DNA of 64,000 nt from contig SKRM01000026.1 in the NCBI GenBank assembly GCA_007118495.1, positions 92,150 to 156,149 on the forward strand, read 5' to 3'. Below are positions 9,089 to 17,997 of this stretch, one piece after another. This DNA is from Bacteroidales bacterium (GTDB lineage: Bacteria; Bacteroidota; Bacteroidia; Bacteroidales; UBA7960). Both the position numbers and the translations under genes were made by a program. The stretch's first letter is position 1. Each line of letters begins with the position of its first letter. Below the pieces are notes generated by a model, which ran no database searches, was not told where the DNA came from, and saw only the letters and a program-made list of their open reading frames with translations.

Positions 9089-10075
9089 TCAGGGTACTTC
9101 AACGGTATTGAGAATGTCACCTATGATGTCTTCAGTAGTGATATTTTCAGCTTCGGCCTCGTAGGTCAGACCAATGCGGTGGCGAAGTACATCCGGACAA
9201 ACTGCCCTGATGTCTTCAGGAATCACATAGCCTCTTTGCCTGATAAATGCATAAGCCTTGGCTGCCATGGCCAGGTTGATGCTGGCTCTTGGTGAGCCTC
9301 CGTAGCTTATCAGTGGCACCAGGCGGTCAAGTTTGTATTGATCAGGGTAGCGGGTGGCAAATACAATATCGGTAATGTAATTTTCAATTTTTTCATCAAG
9401 GTATACTTCTCTCACTACTTTTCTGGCCCGGATAATCTGCGATGGTTCTATTATAGCACTGGTGGCAGGAAAGACCTGTTGCATGTTTTGCCTGAGTATC
9501 TCTTTTTCATCTTCTTTTCCGGGATAATCAATAACTACCTTCATCATGAAACGATCTACCTGTGCCTCAGGCAGGGGATAGGTGCCTTCCTGCTCAAGGG
9601 GATTCTCGGTAGCCAGGACCAGAAAAGGCTCATCAAGAAAATATGTCTGGTCACCAATGGTTACCTGACGCTCTTGCATGGCCTCAAGCAGTGCGCTCTG
9701 CACCTTGGCGGGCGCCCTGTTTATTTCATCAGCCAGAATGAAATTGGCAAAAACTGGGCCCTTTCTTACCACAAACTCTTCGGTTTTCTGGCTATAGATC
9801 ATGGTGCCAATGAGGTCAGCCGGAAGCAGATCAGGCGTAAATTGTATGCGGCTGAACTTTGCCTTTATGGCCTGTGCCAATGACTTAATGGCCAATGTTT
9901 TTGCCAGACCAGGAACACCTTCAAGCAAGATGTGGCCATTGGCAAGCAAGCCAATAAGCAACCGATCAACCATCTCTTTCTGGCCAATTATTACCTTCTG
10001 CATTTCAGCAGTGAGCTGGTTCACAAAAACACTCTCCAGCCTGATTTTTTCATTGAGCTCTCTAATATCTGTCAT
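9089..10075 (-). CDS. MoxR family AAA+ ATPase
   Basis: A 328-residue protein with Walker A GVPGLAKT (residues 53-60), Walker B in FILADEINRAPAKVQSALLE, sensor ATENPLEQEGTYPLPEAQVD, and the C-terminal lid domain. MoxR ATPases act as chaperone-like remodelers for VWA proteins, and this one heads the Bat operon. A longer open frame begins with TTG at 10105, but the ATG at 10075 gives the usual family start (MTDIRELNEKI). A -7 promoter element at 10103-10110 would put the transcription start inside that longer frame, which also favours 10075. Confidence 0.93.
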   Translation of the reverse strand: MTDIRELNEKIRLESVFVNQLTAEMQKVIIGQKEMVDRLLIGLLANGHILLEGVPGLAKTLAIKSLAQAIKAKFSRIQFTPDLLPADLIGTMIYSQKTEEFVVRKGPVFANFILADEINRAPAKVQSALLEAMQERQVTIGDQTYFLDEPFLVLATENPLEQEGTYPLPEAQVDRFMMKVVIDYPGKEDEKEILRQNMQQVFPATSAIIEPSQIIRARKVVREVYLDEKIENYITDIVFATRYPDQYKLDRLVPLISYGGSPRASINLAMAAKAYAFIRQRGYVIPEDIRAVCPDVLRHRIGLTYEAEAENITTEDIIGDILNTVEVP

Positions 10076-10102
10076 TTCTGGTATGTCATTGAAAGTACGA
10101 GG

Positions 10103-10110
10103 CAAAAATA
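10103..10110 (-). promoter_or_regulatory. Candidate -7 element for the moxR-bat operon
   Basis: On the minus strand the sequence reads TATTTTTG, an exact match to the Bacteroidota -7 consensus TAnnTTTG, ending 28 bases before the moxR ATG. No clear TTTG is present at the -33 position, so support is partial. The predicted leader is about 20 bases. Confidence 0.45.
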
Positions 10111-10209
10111 TCTTTCCCTAAGATATGGGTGACATGTTTATAGTTAAAAAATGTTAAACGACACAAAATCAGGTAATTATAAAATAAATGAAAAAATATT
10201 GTTAAAAAA

Positions 10210-10242
10210 TTTGGAAAATAAATAAAAATGGTATTACATTTG
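10210..10242 (+). promoter_or_regulatory. Bacteroidota-type promoter for the ABC transporter-GntR operon
   Basis: TTTG at 10210-10213 and TACATTTG at 10235-10242 are separated by 21 bases. Both match the sigma-ABfr consensus (TTTG, then TAnnTTTG) exactly. The predicted transcription start is near 10249, about 33 bases before the ABC ATPase ATG, and falls inside the inverted repeat at 10248-10260. The surrounding DNA is strongly AT-rich. Confidence 0.75.
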
Positions 10243-10247
10243 TGGTG

Positions 10248-10260
10248 TACTAGTATAGTA
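10248..10260. promoter_or_regulatory. Inverted repeat, probable GntR operator
   Basis: TACTA-GTA-TAGTA is a perfect 5-3-5 inverted repeat placed over the predicted transcription start of the ABC transporter operon. An outer GTGT (10245-10248) and ACAC (10263-10266) extend it imperfectly. The operon encodes its own YtrA-subfamily GntR repressor (11896-12270), and regulators of this type commonly bind an inverted repeat in their own promoter. Binding here is inference. Confidence 0.5.
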
Positions 10261-10281
10261 GAACACTAAAACAAAACAGAA

Positions 10282-11121
10282 ATGGTTAATATAGAACAAC
10301 TGAAGTTTGGCTATACAAGAAAGAAAAACTTGTTTAGTCAACTGGATCTGGAACTGACTCCCGGCAATGTCTATGGCTTGCTTGGAAAAAATGGAGCCGG
10401 AAAAACCACCCTGTTGAAATTAATTGCTGGTCTTGTATTTCCCCAATCGGGCAAGTGCCAGGTGAATGGTTTCGAGGCAGGGCAGCGGATTCCCCAATGT
10501 CTTGAGGATATCTGCTTTGTTCCGGAAGAATACCATTTGCCTGCCATAAGCATCAGCAGGTATGTCTCATTAAATGCACCTTTTTATAAAAGTTTTGATC
10601 ATGACAAGCTCAAATGGCTTTTGAAAGAGTTTCAGTTAAAGTCGGGAGATAAGCTTAACCAGCTTTCATACGGACAAAAGAAAAAGTTCATCCTTGCTTT
10701 TGGGCTGTCAACATCTGCAAGGTTGTTACTGATGGATGAGCCTACAAACGGTCTGGACATTCCTTCAAAGAGCCAGTTCAGGAGGGTTATTGCCGCCTCA
10801 TTATCTGAAGAGCAGAGCGTTTTGATCTCAACACACCAGGTACGTGACCTTGAAAGCCTCATTGATCCTATCATCATTATTGATGAGGGCAAGATCATAT
10901 TTAATCAGGATGTTGATAACATTACCCGCACATTGTCATTCGAAGTTTTGCCTGAAATTGTCGAAAACCGGCAACCCTTATATTATGAAGAGGGGCTGGG
11001 AGGCTATGCGGCCATTACACCCAATATTCAGAAAAAAGACACCCGCCTCGATCTGGAATTGTTGTTTAACGGTGTTATTGACAACGCAAAACGAATCAAT
11101 CAAACTTTTAATGCATCATAG
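10282..11121 (+). CDS. ABC transporter ATP-binding protein
   Basis: A 279-residue ABC ATPase with Walker A GKNGAGKTT (residues 35-43), signature LSYGQKKKF (near 128), Walker B RLLLMDEPTNGLD (near 148-160) and H-loop STHQVRDLE. The signature has Y-G-Q in place of SGGQ, as is common in YtrB-like exporters regulated by GntR repressors. The C-terminal 70 residues are a less conserved extension. It is the first gene of an operon with a permease (4-base gap) and a GntR regulator. The substrate is unknown. Related YtrBCDEF and BcrA systems respond to cell-wall antibiotics. Confidence 0.93.
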   Translation: MVNIEQLKFGYTRKKNLFSQLDLELTPGNVYGLLGKNGAGKTTLLKLIAGLVFPQSGKCQVNGFEAGQRIPQCLEDICFVPEEYHLPAISISRYVSLNAPFYKSFDHDKLKWLLKEFQLKSGDKLNQLSYGQKKKFILAFGLSTSARLLLMDEPTNGLDIPSKSQFRRVIAASLSEEQSVLISTHQVRDLESLIDPIIIIDEGKIIFNQDVDNITRTLSFEVLPEIVENRQPLYYEEGLGGYAAITPNIQKKDTRLDLELLFNGVIDNAKRINQTFNAS

Positions 11122-11125
11122 AACC

Positions 11126-11893
11126 ATGGAAACCATAAAGTATTTCAATATCAACAGATTGTACTTGCTTACAAGGAGACAAATCTTGTCGAATGCGTAT
11201 GGCTGGCTTATCGCTTTTGGTGCAGTAGCTGGCTCATTGCTTGTGATCTCACTGCTGGTTGCCATTTCACGCACTTCAGAGTTGACAAGTTTAGACGGCT
11301 TGTATCTCTCGGTTATGTTTATTGGAGGCTACGTGTTTACGAGCAACATATTTGCTGAACTTCACCAGTCACAGAGATCATACCAATTCCTTACCCTTCC
11401 GGTTTCGGCCACTGAGCGTCTGGTAAGTGCGTGGCTTATCACAGCGGTATTTTTTCCCGTAATCGCTTTGCTGGGAATGGCCATTATTGTATTACTGGCC
11501 AATTTAATAGCTTCATTTACTTTTAACATTACACCATTTCAGCAGGTTTTTTCTGAGGCTAATTTTTTAGCAATCAAAGTGTATTTTGTTACACAGTCAG
11601 TATTTCTGCTGGGTGCAACCTATTTCAGAAAGAATAACTTTCTGAAAACCTTACTGGCCCTTTTTGTAGCACTTGTTATTTACCAGCTGATCATTGCACT
11701 GGCGGGCTGGGCATTATTTTACCCCCTGGTAGACGGACCCCGGATGCAATTTGGTTCAGGTGCCATCAATACAGAAATGGAAACACTCTTTCTTAACCGT
11801 ATACCCGGTGTAGTGTCATTTATCTTCTGGTACCTTACAGTTCCGTTCTTTTTGGTCACCACATGGTTTAGTTTAAAAGAAAGGCAGGTGTAG
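11126..11893 (+). CDS. ABC transporter permease
   Basis: A 255-residue integral membrane protein with about six hydrophobic helices, including GWLIAFGAVAGSLLVISLLV, VIALLGMAIIVLLANLIA and LLALFVALVIYQLIIALAGW. The open frame extends upstream to 10844 inside the ATPase gene, but the ATG at 11126, four bases after the ATPase stop, gives a normal N-terminus (METIKYFNINRLYLLTRRQI). It would form the membrane half of the transporter. No subfamily motif fixes the substrate. Confidence 0.85.
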   Translation: METIKYFNINRLYLLTRRQILSNAYGWLIAFGAVAGSLLVISLLVAISRTSELTSLDGLYLSVMFIGGYVFTSNIFAELHQSQRSYQFLTLPVSATERLVSAWLITAVFFPVIALLGMAIIVLLANLIASFTFNITPFQQVFSEANFLAIKVYFVTQSVFLLGATYFRKNNFLKTLLALFVALVIYQLIIALAGWALFYPLVDGPRMQFGSGAINTEMETLFLNRIPGVVSFIFWYLTVPFFLVTTWFSLKERQV

Positions 11894-11895
11894 TT

Positions 11896-12270
11896 ATGGA
11901 ATTTAATGACAGTCAAGCCATTTATTTGCAAATAGCTGATATGCTATGCGAGCGCATCCTTAAAAGACAATGGAAGGCAGGGGAGAAGCTTCCTTCTATT
12001 CGTGACGTTGCGGTACAGGTTGAGGTAAACCCCAATACAGCCCTTCGTACTTTCAGTTTTCTCCAGGAAAAGGGTATTGTTTTCAATAAAAGAGGCATAG
12101 GTTATTTTGTGACTGATGACGGCTTTGAAAAAACTCTTGAGTTCAAAAAAGAGTCTTTTATCACAGAAGAACTTCCAAAGATGTTCAACACCATGGATGT
12201 TTTGAAAATGAGGACAAAAGACCTGGAACATTATTATGAGAAATACAGGCAGGAGAAAAAAGCAGGGTAA
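11896..12270 (+). CDS. GntR family transcriptional regulator, YtrA subfamily
   Basis: A 124-residue protein with an N-terminal winged helix-turn-helix (about 8-75: AIYLQIADMLCERILKRQWK, GEKLPSIRDVAVQVEVNPNT) and only a short C-terminal dimerisation helix, the size and layout of the YtrA subfamily. It starts 2 bases after the permease stop. Such proteins usually repress their own ABC operon until an envelope-active signal appears. The inverted repeat at 10248-10260 is the likely target. Confidence 0.9.
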   Translation: MEFNDSQAIYLQIADMLCERILKRQWKAGEKLPSIRDVAVQVEVNPNTALRTFSFLQEKGIVFNKRGIGYFVTDDGFEKTLEFKKESFITEELPKMFNTMDVLKMRTKDLEHYYEKYRQEKKAG

Positions 12271-12314
12271 GCTTGCGGTTTTGATCCTGACCGATATAAA
12301 ACAAAATATAAAAC

Positions 12315-13070
12315 ATGAAAACGACCAATAAAATACTACTAACAGCCTTTTTGATCATTATTGCGGCAAGTCTTGCACTGATGGTCTATGTGAGAACGCA
12401 GGTAAGTGCAGATATGTTCCGCGGTGTAGAAGGAAGTATGCGTGTTATAGAACAGAGTAGGGTAGTTGACAGCTTTCAGGAGATGGATATAAGGGGTGGA
12501 ATATCTGTATATATTTATCCCGACACAACTCAGTTTATAAGGGTGGTAGCAGACGACAATTTGCACGATTTTATCCAGACTGAATTACGCAGAGGTGTTT
12601 TGTCACTGAGCATGGAACGGCATGCATCTAACTATGACAAGCTTGAGGTGCACGTGGGAGCACCTGCATTTGTTGATATCAAGGTGTCGTCGGGGGCAAA
12701 ATTATTCGCCAATGCACCCCTGGTAGGAAAATCATTTTCACACATAGTGCAAACCGGAGCCCAAAGTAACTTACATTTGTATGTTGAAAGGCTTTATGTA
12801 AAGGTCCAGGCCGGAGCTACAGCCAATCTTGCAGGAGAGGCCAGGAACGTCGAAATGGTCAGCCAGGCAGGAGCTTTTGTATATGCAGGAGATTTGGTTA
12901 TGCAAGATTGTGATCTTCAGGCCAGGGCCGGTTCAATCAACCATCTGCATATTTTAGGCACTTTAACCGGGCGGGCCAGGCAGGGAGCCATTATTCAGCT
13001 TACAGGAAACCCTGACAAAAGTGGCTTTAGTATGCAACAAAACGTCACCATTGATGTAAGGCGTGAGTAA
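12315..13070 (+). CDS. Head GIN domain protein (DUF2807)
   Basis: A 251-residue protein with an N-terminal hydrophobic helix (residues 7-25) and a long beta-helix-like repeat region from about 45 onward. The entry SFQEMDIRGGISVYIYPDTT and repeated glycine/alanine turns (SSGAKLFANAPLVG, QAGATANLAGEARN, QAGAFVYAGDL) identify a GIN domain, a putative cell-surface or periplasmic right-handed helix. The function of this domain is unknown. It follows the GntR gene by 44 bases and may be part of the same operon. Confidence 0.8.
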   Translation: MKTTNKILLTAFLIIIAASLALMVYVRTQVSADMFRGVEGSMRVIEQSRVVDSFQEMDIRGGISVYIYPDTTQFIRVVADDNLHDFIQTELRRGVLSLSMERHASNYDKLEVHVGAPAFVDIKVSSGAKLFANAPLVGKSFSHIVQTGAQSNLHLYVERLYVKVQAGATANLAGEARNVEMVSQAGAFVYAGDLVMQDCDLQARAGSINHLHILGTLTGRARQGAIIQLTGNPDKSGFSMQQNVTIDVRRE

Positions 13071-13081
13071 AGACAAGATCT

Positions 13082-13807
13082 GTGATTAAAGAAAGAGTCA
13101 AACAATTGTTTTCGTATGCAGGCATTGACCTGACCAGGAATATGGCCTATGACCGCTTGACAAGAAAAATTATGCAGCAGGTCATAGGCCCTTCATCAAA
13201 TTGCATAGATGCCGGGAGCCACCAGGGCGAAATGCTTGACTTAATGCTCCGATTGGCGCCTGAAGGAAAACATTATGCTTTTGAGCCTATTGATTTGTAT
13301 TACAGTAAGTTATGCGAGTTGTACGGCGACAGGGCCAGCATTTCACCTTATGCCCTTGCTGACAAGAATGGATGCGGACAATTTGTATATGTTGTTAACG
13401 ACGCAGCTTACAGTGGGCTACGCAGGCGATCATATGCTGTCAGCAAGCCAGAGATCAGAGAAATTGAAGTGGATATAAGGCGGCTCGATGATATTATTCC
13501 TGATGACGTCAACATAGATTTTATGAAAATTGATGTTGAAGGTGCTGAATATCTCGTTATGCAGGGAGCAATGAAAACCATCCGGCGAAGTAAACCAATT
13601 ATTGTATTTGAATTCGGAATGGGTGCCAGTGATCATTACGAAACCAAACCGCACGATGTATTTGATTTTTTAGTGGCAGCATGTGCGATGAAAATTTCGT
13701 CACTAAAAAAGTTTTTAAAAAATCAGGAGCCTATTACATTAAATGAATTCAGCAATTATTATTACCAACAAACAGAGTATTATTTTGTAGCATTTCCAGA
13801 GGCATGA
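13082..13807 (+). CDS. FkbM family methyltransferase
   Basis: A 241-residue SAM-dependent methyltransferase-like protein. CIDAGSHQGEMLDLMLRLAP (about 41-60) is the SAM-binding loop. YAFEPIDLYYSKL is motif II, and VDIRRLDDIIP with IDFMKIDVEGAEYLVMQGA (about 143-166) is the hallmark of FkbM enzymes. Family members often O-methylate sugars or polyketides. The target here is unknown. No ATG is available near the front, so a GTG start at 13082 is used. A hairpin terminator follows. Confidence 0.87.
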   Translation: MIKERVKQLFSYAGIDLTRNMAYDRLTRKIMQQVIGPSSNCIDAGSHQGEMLDLMLRLAPEGKHYAFEPIDLYYSKLCELYGDRASISPYALADKNGCGQFVYVVNDAAYSGLRRRSYAVSKPEIREIEVDIRRLDDIIPDDVNIDFMKIDVEGAEYLVMQGAMKTIRRSKPIIVFEFGMGASDHYETKPHDVFDFLVAACAMKISSLKKFLKNQEPITLNEFSNYYYQQTEYYFVAFPEA

Positions 13808-13814
13808 TTATGAC

Positions 13815-13837
13815 AAACCAGGCCAGCAGCCTGGTTT
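13815..13837 (+). terminator. Hairpin after the FkbM gene
   Basis: AAACCAGG and CCTGGTTT form a perfect 8-base stem with a 7-base loop, 8 bases after the FkbM stop. The 3' side runs into TTTATTAAT rather than a long U-tract, so it may be a moderate terminator. Confidence 0.6.
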
Positions 13838-13890
13838 ATTAATCCAGTTAAATGTACTATAATTAATATTATGTTAAATGGTAAGTATTA

Positions 13891-13926
13891 AAAGAAGGGA
13901 AGCATTTGGTATAGCTCCCCTCTTTC
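13891..13926 (-). terminator. Terminator of the TPR gene
   Basis: On the minus strand GAAAGAGGGGAGC pairs with GCTTCCCTTCTTTT across a short loop, 17 bases after the stop of the TPR gene, and is followed by TTTTAATACTT. The stem has one mismatch. The arrangement is that of an intrinsic terminator, facing the FkbM hairpin of the convergent gene. Confidence 0.65.
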
Positions 13927-13942
13927 ATGTGATAATTGTCTT

Positions 13943-15163
13943 TTAGTCTATTTCTTCTTCACCGAAGTATTGTCTGTAAATATCTTCGAGTTCTTTAAGT
14001 TTTTCAGGCTGATTAGTACGTGCATACAATTCAACCAGCGACATGATCACGATTCTGTAACTGGGGTCATCTTCGTCAATCATATCCTTGCTTCTTTCGA
14101 GATATGGCTGGGCTTTTAACCAAACTTCCTGAAAGCGTTTTTCATCCTCTTCATATTGGGCAAAATCATGGGTTGCCCTGAGACGCTCATCGGCTTCTTC
14201 AAAAATGCGGATACCTTTGTTAAAGTACAATACACCCAAATTGTATACTGCATCAAAGTAATCTGGCCTTAAGCTGATGGCATTTTCGTATGCCTCAATG
14301 GCCTGCTCAAATGCGAAATCTCTTTCATCGCTGGTATAGGTTGTATCCTGTGCCATTCTGTCAAAATTGGCTCCAAAAGCAAAATACAGGTTGGGATTGT
14401 CCGGGTCACGTTCAATGGCCAAAGAAAGTACATCTCTTGCCTGTGGTACATCACCAGTGAAAATATGGATGTTTGCCTCAGTGAAGATCAGGTCAAGGTT
14501 GTCAGGATACTTTCTGCGTCCTTCCTGGATTAATTCCGTTCCCCTAAGGGTATCGCCGAGAGCCAGTGAAACATTGGCCAGTGAAGAATAGATATAAGGC
14601 TGGTCGTAGTTCATTTCTCTCAGATCTTTATACATCTCAAAGGCCTGTTCATAACTCTCTCCAAGTTCTGCTGAAAGAGCTGCGTTGTAAAGTGTTGTGG
14701 TATCAACAGCACCAAACTCCTTACCCATTTCGAAGGCCCTGAGGAAATAACTGCTGGCGTTATTCCATTCACTGACGTTGTAGGCCTCTACCCCTTGATT
14801 AAAGATAAGTTCAGACAGTAAAAGCAAACCCTGCTGAATTGGCAAAATGTGTTCGTCTTCTGTATCATATTTTATAGCCATTTGCATGGCTTCATCGGCC
14901 ACATCAACCGGATTGGCTGAAAGTTGCCTTATGGCTGGTTCTTCAGCCAGTGCGATCTCCATGAAAACCTGGGCTTTGATAACCCATGCTTCTGCGTTGG
15001 TCTCAGTCTCTGCGTGTTCAAAGGCAGCTTCAATAAACTCTTTGGCCTCAGCAATATTGCCTCTGTTTAACTGTCGCTCTGCCCTTCTGATATCTCTGCT
15101 TTGTGCATACAGTATGGAGGCTGAGAAGACCATTAATATCAAAACTAATACTGTCCGTTTCAT
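13943..15163 (-). CDS. Tetratricopeptide repeat protein, secreted
   Basis: A 406-residue protein with a signal peptide (about 1-20, ending near LYAQ) and at least six TPR-like units. Clear ones include YNAALSAELGESYEQAFEMY, QPYIYSSLANVSLALGDTLR and FDAVYNLGVLYFNKGIRIFE. The end is acidic (YFGEEEID). Proteins of this kind are common in Bacteroidota and act as periplasmic scaffolds. No enzymatic domain is visible. It has a good promoter and a terminator of its own, so it is probably monocistronic. Confidence 0.8.
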   Translation of the reverse strand: MKRTVLVLILMVFSASILYAQSRDIRRAERQLNRGNIAEAKEFIEAAFEHAETETNAEAWVIKAQVFMEIALAEEPAIRQLSANPVDVADEAMQMAIKYDTEDEHILPIQQGLLLLSELIFNQGVEAYNVSEWNNASSYFLRAFEMGKEFGAVDTTTLYNAALSAELGESYEQAFEMYKDLREMNYDQPYIYSSLANVSLALGDTLRGTELIQEGRRKYPDNLDLIFTEANIHIFTGDVPQARDVLSLAIERDPDNPNLYFAFGANFDRMAQDTTYTSDERDFAFEQAIEAYENAISLRPDYFDAVYNLGVLYFNKGIRIFEEADERLRATHDFAQYEEDEKRFQEVWLKAQPYLERSKDMIDEDDPSYRIVIMSLVELYARTNQPEKLKELEDIYRQYFGEEEID

Positions 15164-15223
15164 TGGGTTGTTTGTTTTTTTGTTATAAAAAAATTTTTAA
15201 AAACGATTCTTGAACTTATATGG

Positions 15224-15254
15224 CAAAATTATAAATAATTTGATTCCATGCAAA
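15224..15254 (-). promoter_or_regulatory. Bacteroidota-type promoter for the TPR gene
   Basis: On the minus strand TTTG (15254-15251) and TAATTTTG (15231-15224) are separated by 19 bases, an exact fit to the -33/-7 consensus. The site occupies the gap between gyrA and the TPR gene and predicts a leader of about 55 bases. Confidence 0.7.
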
Positions 15255-15257
15255 TTT

Positions 15258-17789
15258 CTACATTTCACTGTTTTTCTGATCTTTTGATTCGTCTCCGGCC
15301 TCAATTGTATCATCTAAATCCGGATTTTCGTCAAGACCGTTACCGTTCAGGGCCTTTTCCTGCACTTTTGTTACGGCTGCAATGACATCATCTCCACGTA
15401 GTGAGATCAGTCTTACACCCTGGGTTGCGCGACCCATTTCCCTTAGATCAGCCACTGCCATTCTGATGGTGATACCCGATCTGTTGATGATCATCAGATG
15501 ATCATTGTCCTGTACATTTACCATGGCAATGAGCGGCCCTGTTTTATCAGTGATATTCAGCGTTTTTACGCCCTTACCCCCTCTATTGGTAATTCTGTAC
15601 TCTTCAAGTGTGGAACGTTTTCCATAACCATGCTCACTAACCACAAGGACGCTGCTTAGTGAGTCTTCTACACATACCATGCCAATTACTTCATCACCTG
15701 TACCGGCCAGCGTAATTCCCTTGACACCAGAAGCGTTTCGGCCCATGGGCCTGACGGCCCCTTCTTTGAACCTGATGGCTTTTCCGCTTCGGAGTCCAAT
15801 GAGTATTTCATTATGTCCATTGGTAAGTGATGCCTCAATCAGCTCATCTCCTTCACGTATATTAATGGCAATAATACCGTTTGCTCTTGGACGGCTATAG
15901 GCGTCAAGGGTGGTCTTTTTGATGATCCCCTTTTTTGTACACAGGATAATGTTGTTATTGTTGATGTATTCTTCATCTTTCAGATCTTTTACATTGACAA
16001 ATGCTTTGATCTTGTCATCTGAAGGAATATTGATCAGGTTCTGAATGGCCCTTCCCTTTGAGGTTTTTGTCCCCTCGGGGATTTCAAAAACGCGCATCCA
16101 GAAGCATTTTCCTTTTTCTGTAAAGAATAGCAGGTAATTATGGTTTGTGGCTACGAAAAGATGTTCCACAAAATCATGGTCACGTGTCACTGAACCTTTG
16201 CTCCCACGCCCTCCCCTGCTCTGGGTGCGAAATTCGGCAAGCAATGTACGCTTAATATATCCCAGATGAGAAATGGTTATTACCACCTCCTCATCAGGAA
16301 TGGTATCCTCAATGCGGAAATCATTGGCTGTATATTCAATCTCGGTACGTGTTTTGTCACCGTACTTTTCTTTGATTTCAAGCAATTCTTCTTTTATGAC
16401 ATTCATCCTCAGTGTTATATCGCTGAGAATGCTCTTATAGTATTCAATCTTTTTAAGCAGTTCATCGTACTCAGCCTGGATTTTTGCACGCTCCAGCCCT
16501 GTGAGTCTCTGAAGTCGCATATCCAAAATGGCCCGGGCCTGAATTTCACTTAGTTCAAAGTTTTCAATCAAGCCGATTCTGGCCTCTTCGGGTGTTTGTG
16601 AGGCACGGATCAGGCTTATGATTGCATCTATATTGTCCAATGCAATAAGCAATCCTTCAAGAATATGTGCCCTCTTTTCTGCTTCTCTCAATTCAAATTC
16701 AGTACGTCGTGTTACGACGTCGTGACGGTGGTCAACATAATGCCTGATGAGGTCTTTAAGGTTCAAAACCATAGGCCTTCCGTTAACCAGGGCTATATTG
16801 TTTACATTGAATGATGTCTGCAATGCAGTATGCTGATACAGAAGATTCAGTACCACATTGGGCACGGCATCTTTGCGCAATTCGTAAACAATGCGGAGCC
16901 CTTTCCGGTCTGACTCATCACGAATATCAGTGATTCCGTCAATCTTCTTGTCATTTACAAGGTCTGCTGTTTTTTTGATCATTTCAGCCTTGTTGACCTG
17001 GTAAGGTATGGAGGATACAATGATGACATCCTTGCCGCTTTCAACGGTTTCAATGGTGGCCTCACCCCTCATCATAATACGACCCCTGCCCGTATGGTAA
17101 GCTTCTCTGACCCCTTCGTAGCCGTAGATAACGCCTCCTGTCGGAAAGTCTGGCCCTTTGATAAACTGCATCAGGCCTTCAATACTGATGTCGTTGTCAT
17201 CGATATACGCCATTACCCCATCTATAACTTCACTCAGGTTATGGGGTGGCATATTTGTAGCCATACCAACTGCTATACCAGATGACCCATTTACCAGCAA
17301 ATTAGGGATTCTGGCCGGCATCACCGTAGGTTCCTTAAGGGTATCGTCAAAATTCAACTGAAAGTCAACAGTTTCCTTGTCGATGTCAGACAGCATTTCT
17401 TCGGCAACTTTCTGCATTCTTGCTTCGGTATAACGCATGGCTGCCGGACTGTCACCATCAATGCTTCCGTAGTTTCCCTGTCCATCAACCAGGGGATACC
17501 TCAATGACCACTCCTGGGCCATTCTAACCATTGCATCATACACTGAACTGTCACCATGAGGATGGTACTTACCCAGCACCTCCCCCACTATTCTGGCGGA
17601 TTTTTTATATGGTCTGTTATTAAGTGTGCCCAGCTCATACATACCAAAGAGTACGCGTCTGTGCACAGGTTTAAGACCGTCCCGCACATCTGGCAGGGCT
17701 CTGGAAACAATCACAGACATGGCATAATCTATGTACGCCGTCTTCATTTGTTCCTCTATGTCAACCTTCAGGATTCTTTCTTCAAACAT
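15258..17789 (-). CDS. gyrA: DNA gyrase subunit A
   Basis: An 843-residue type IIA topoisomerase subunit. The catalytic tyrosine is Y120 in [10 protein letters not shown]. The quinolone-determining region reads [13 protein letters not shown], with serine (S81) and aspartate (D85) at the positions equivalent to E. coli S83 and D87. The C-terminal domain is a six-bladed beta-pinwheel and carries a GyrA-box-like NRGGKGVK near residue 733, which separates GyrA from ParC. With GyrB it introduces negative supercoils. The acidic tail (after about 820) is variable. No gyrB is in the window. Confidence 0.97.
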   Translation of the reverse strand: MFEERILKVDIEEQMKTAYIDYAMSVIVSRALPDVRDGLKPVHRRVLFGMYELGTLNNRPYKKSARIVGEVLGKYHPHGDSSVYDAMVRMAQEWSLRYPLVDGQGNYGSIDGDSPAAMRYTEARMQKVAEEMLSDIDKETVDFQLNFDDTLKEPTVMPARIPNLLVNGSSGIAVGMATNMPPHNLSEVIDGVMAYIDDNDISIEGLMQFIKGPDFPTGGVIYGYEGVREAYHTGRGRIMMRGEATIETVESGKDVIIVSSIPYQVNKAEMIKKTADLVNDKKIDGITDIRDESDRKGLRIVYELRKDAVPNVVLNLLYQHTALQTSFNVNNIALVNGRPMVLNLKDLIRHYVDHRHDVVTRRTEFELREAEKRAHILEGLLIALDNIDAIISLIRASQTPEEARIGLIENFELSEIQARAILDMRLQRLTGLERAKIQAEYDELLKKIEYYKSILSDITLRMNVIKEELLEIKEKYGDKTRTEIEYTANDFRIEDTIPDEEVVITISHLGYIKRTLLAEFRTQSRGGRGSKGSVTRDHDFVEHLFVATNHNYLLFFTEKGKCFWMRVFEIPEGTKTSKGRAIQNLINIPSDDKIKAFVNVKDLKDEEYINNNNIILCTKKGIIKKTTLDAYSRPRANGIIAINIREGDELIEASLTNGHNEILIGLRSGKAIRFKEGAVRPMGRNASGVKGITLAGTGDEVIGMVCVEDSLSSVLVVSEHGYGKRSTLEEYRITNRGGKGVKTLNITDKTGPLIAMVNVQDNDHLMIINRSGITIRMAVADLREMGRATQGVRLISLRGDDVIAAVTKVQEKALNGNGLDENPDLDDTIEAGDESKDQKNSEM

Positions 17790-17949
17790 TCTGTGAATCA
17801 GTATTTTTAAACTTTAAAAACCGAAATAATTTAACACACGAAAATACGGCTTTTTTCCTTACAACTGGCGATTTTTTCATATGTTAATTGCGGTAGTTGC
17901 TAACAAATGCAGTTAATAATTGTTAATAGACTGTAAGGGGTTATTGCAT

Positions 17950-17982
17950 TTTGATTAATATTGTATTGAAATTATATTTTTG
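17950..17982 (+). promoter_or_regulatory. Bacteroidota-type promoter for clpC
   Basis: TTTG at 17950-17953 and TATTTTTG at 17975-17982 are separated by 21 bases, both exact consensus matches. The predicted start is near 17989, giving a leader of only about 10 bases before the clpC ATG. It lies in the divergent gyrA-clpC gap. No convincing gyrA promoter was found there. Confidence 0.65.
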
Positions 17983-17997
17983 AACTTGATAAAGCAT

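Noticed and set aside
9338..9883. 181-residue open frame antisense to moxR
   Set aside because: It mirrors a highly conserved AAA+ gene, shows no domain, and has no promoter or start context of its own.
10844..11125. 94-residue upstream extension of the permease frame
   Set aside because: It overlaps the ABC ATPase gene, is not hydrophobic like a permease front, and a good ATG lies four bases after the ATPase stop.
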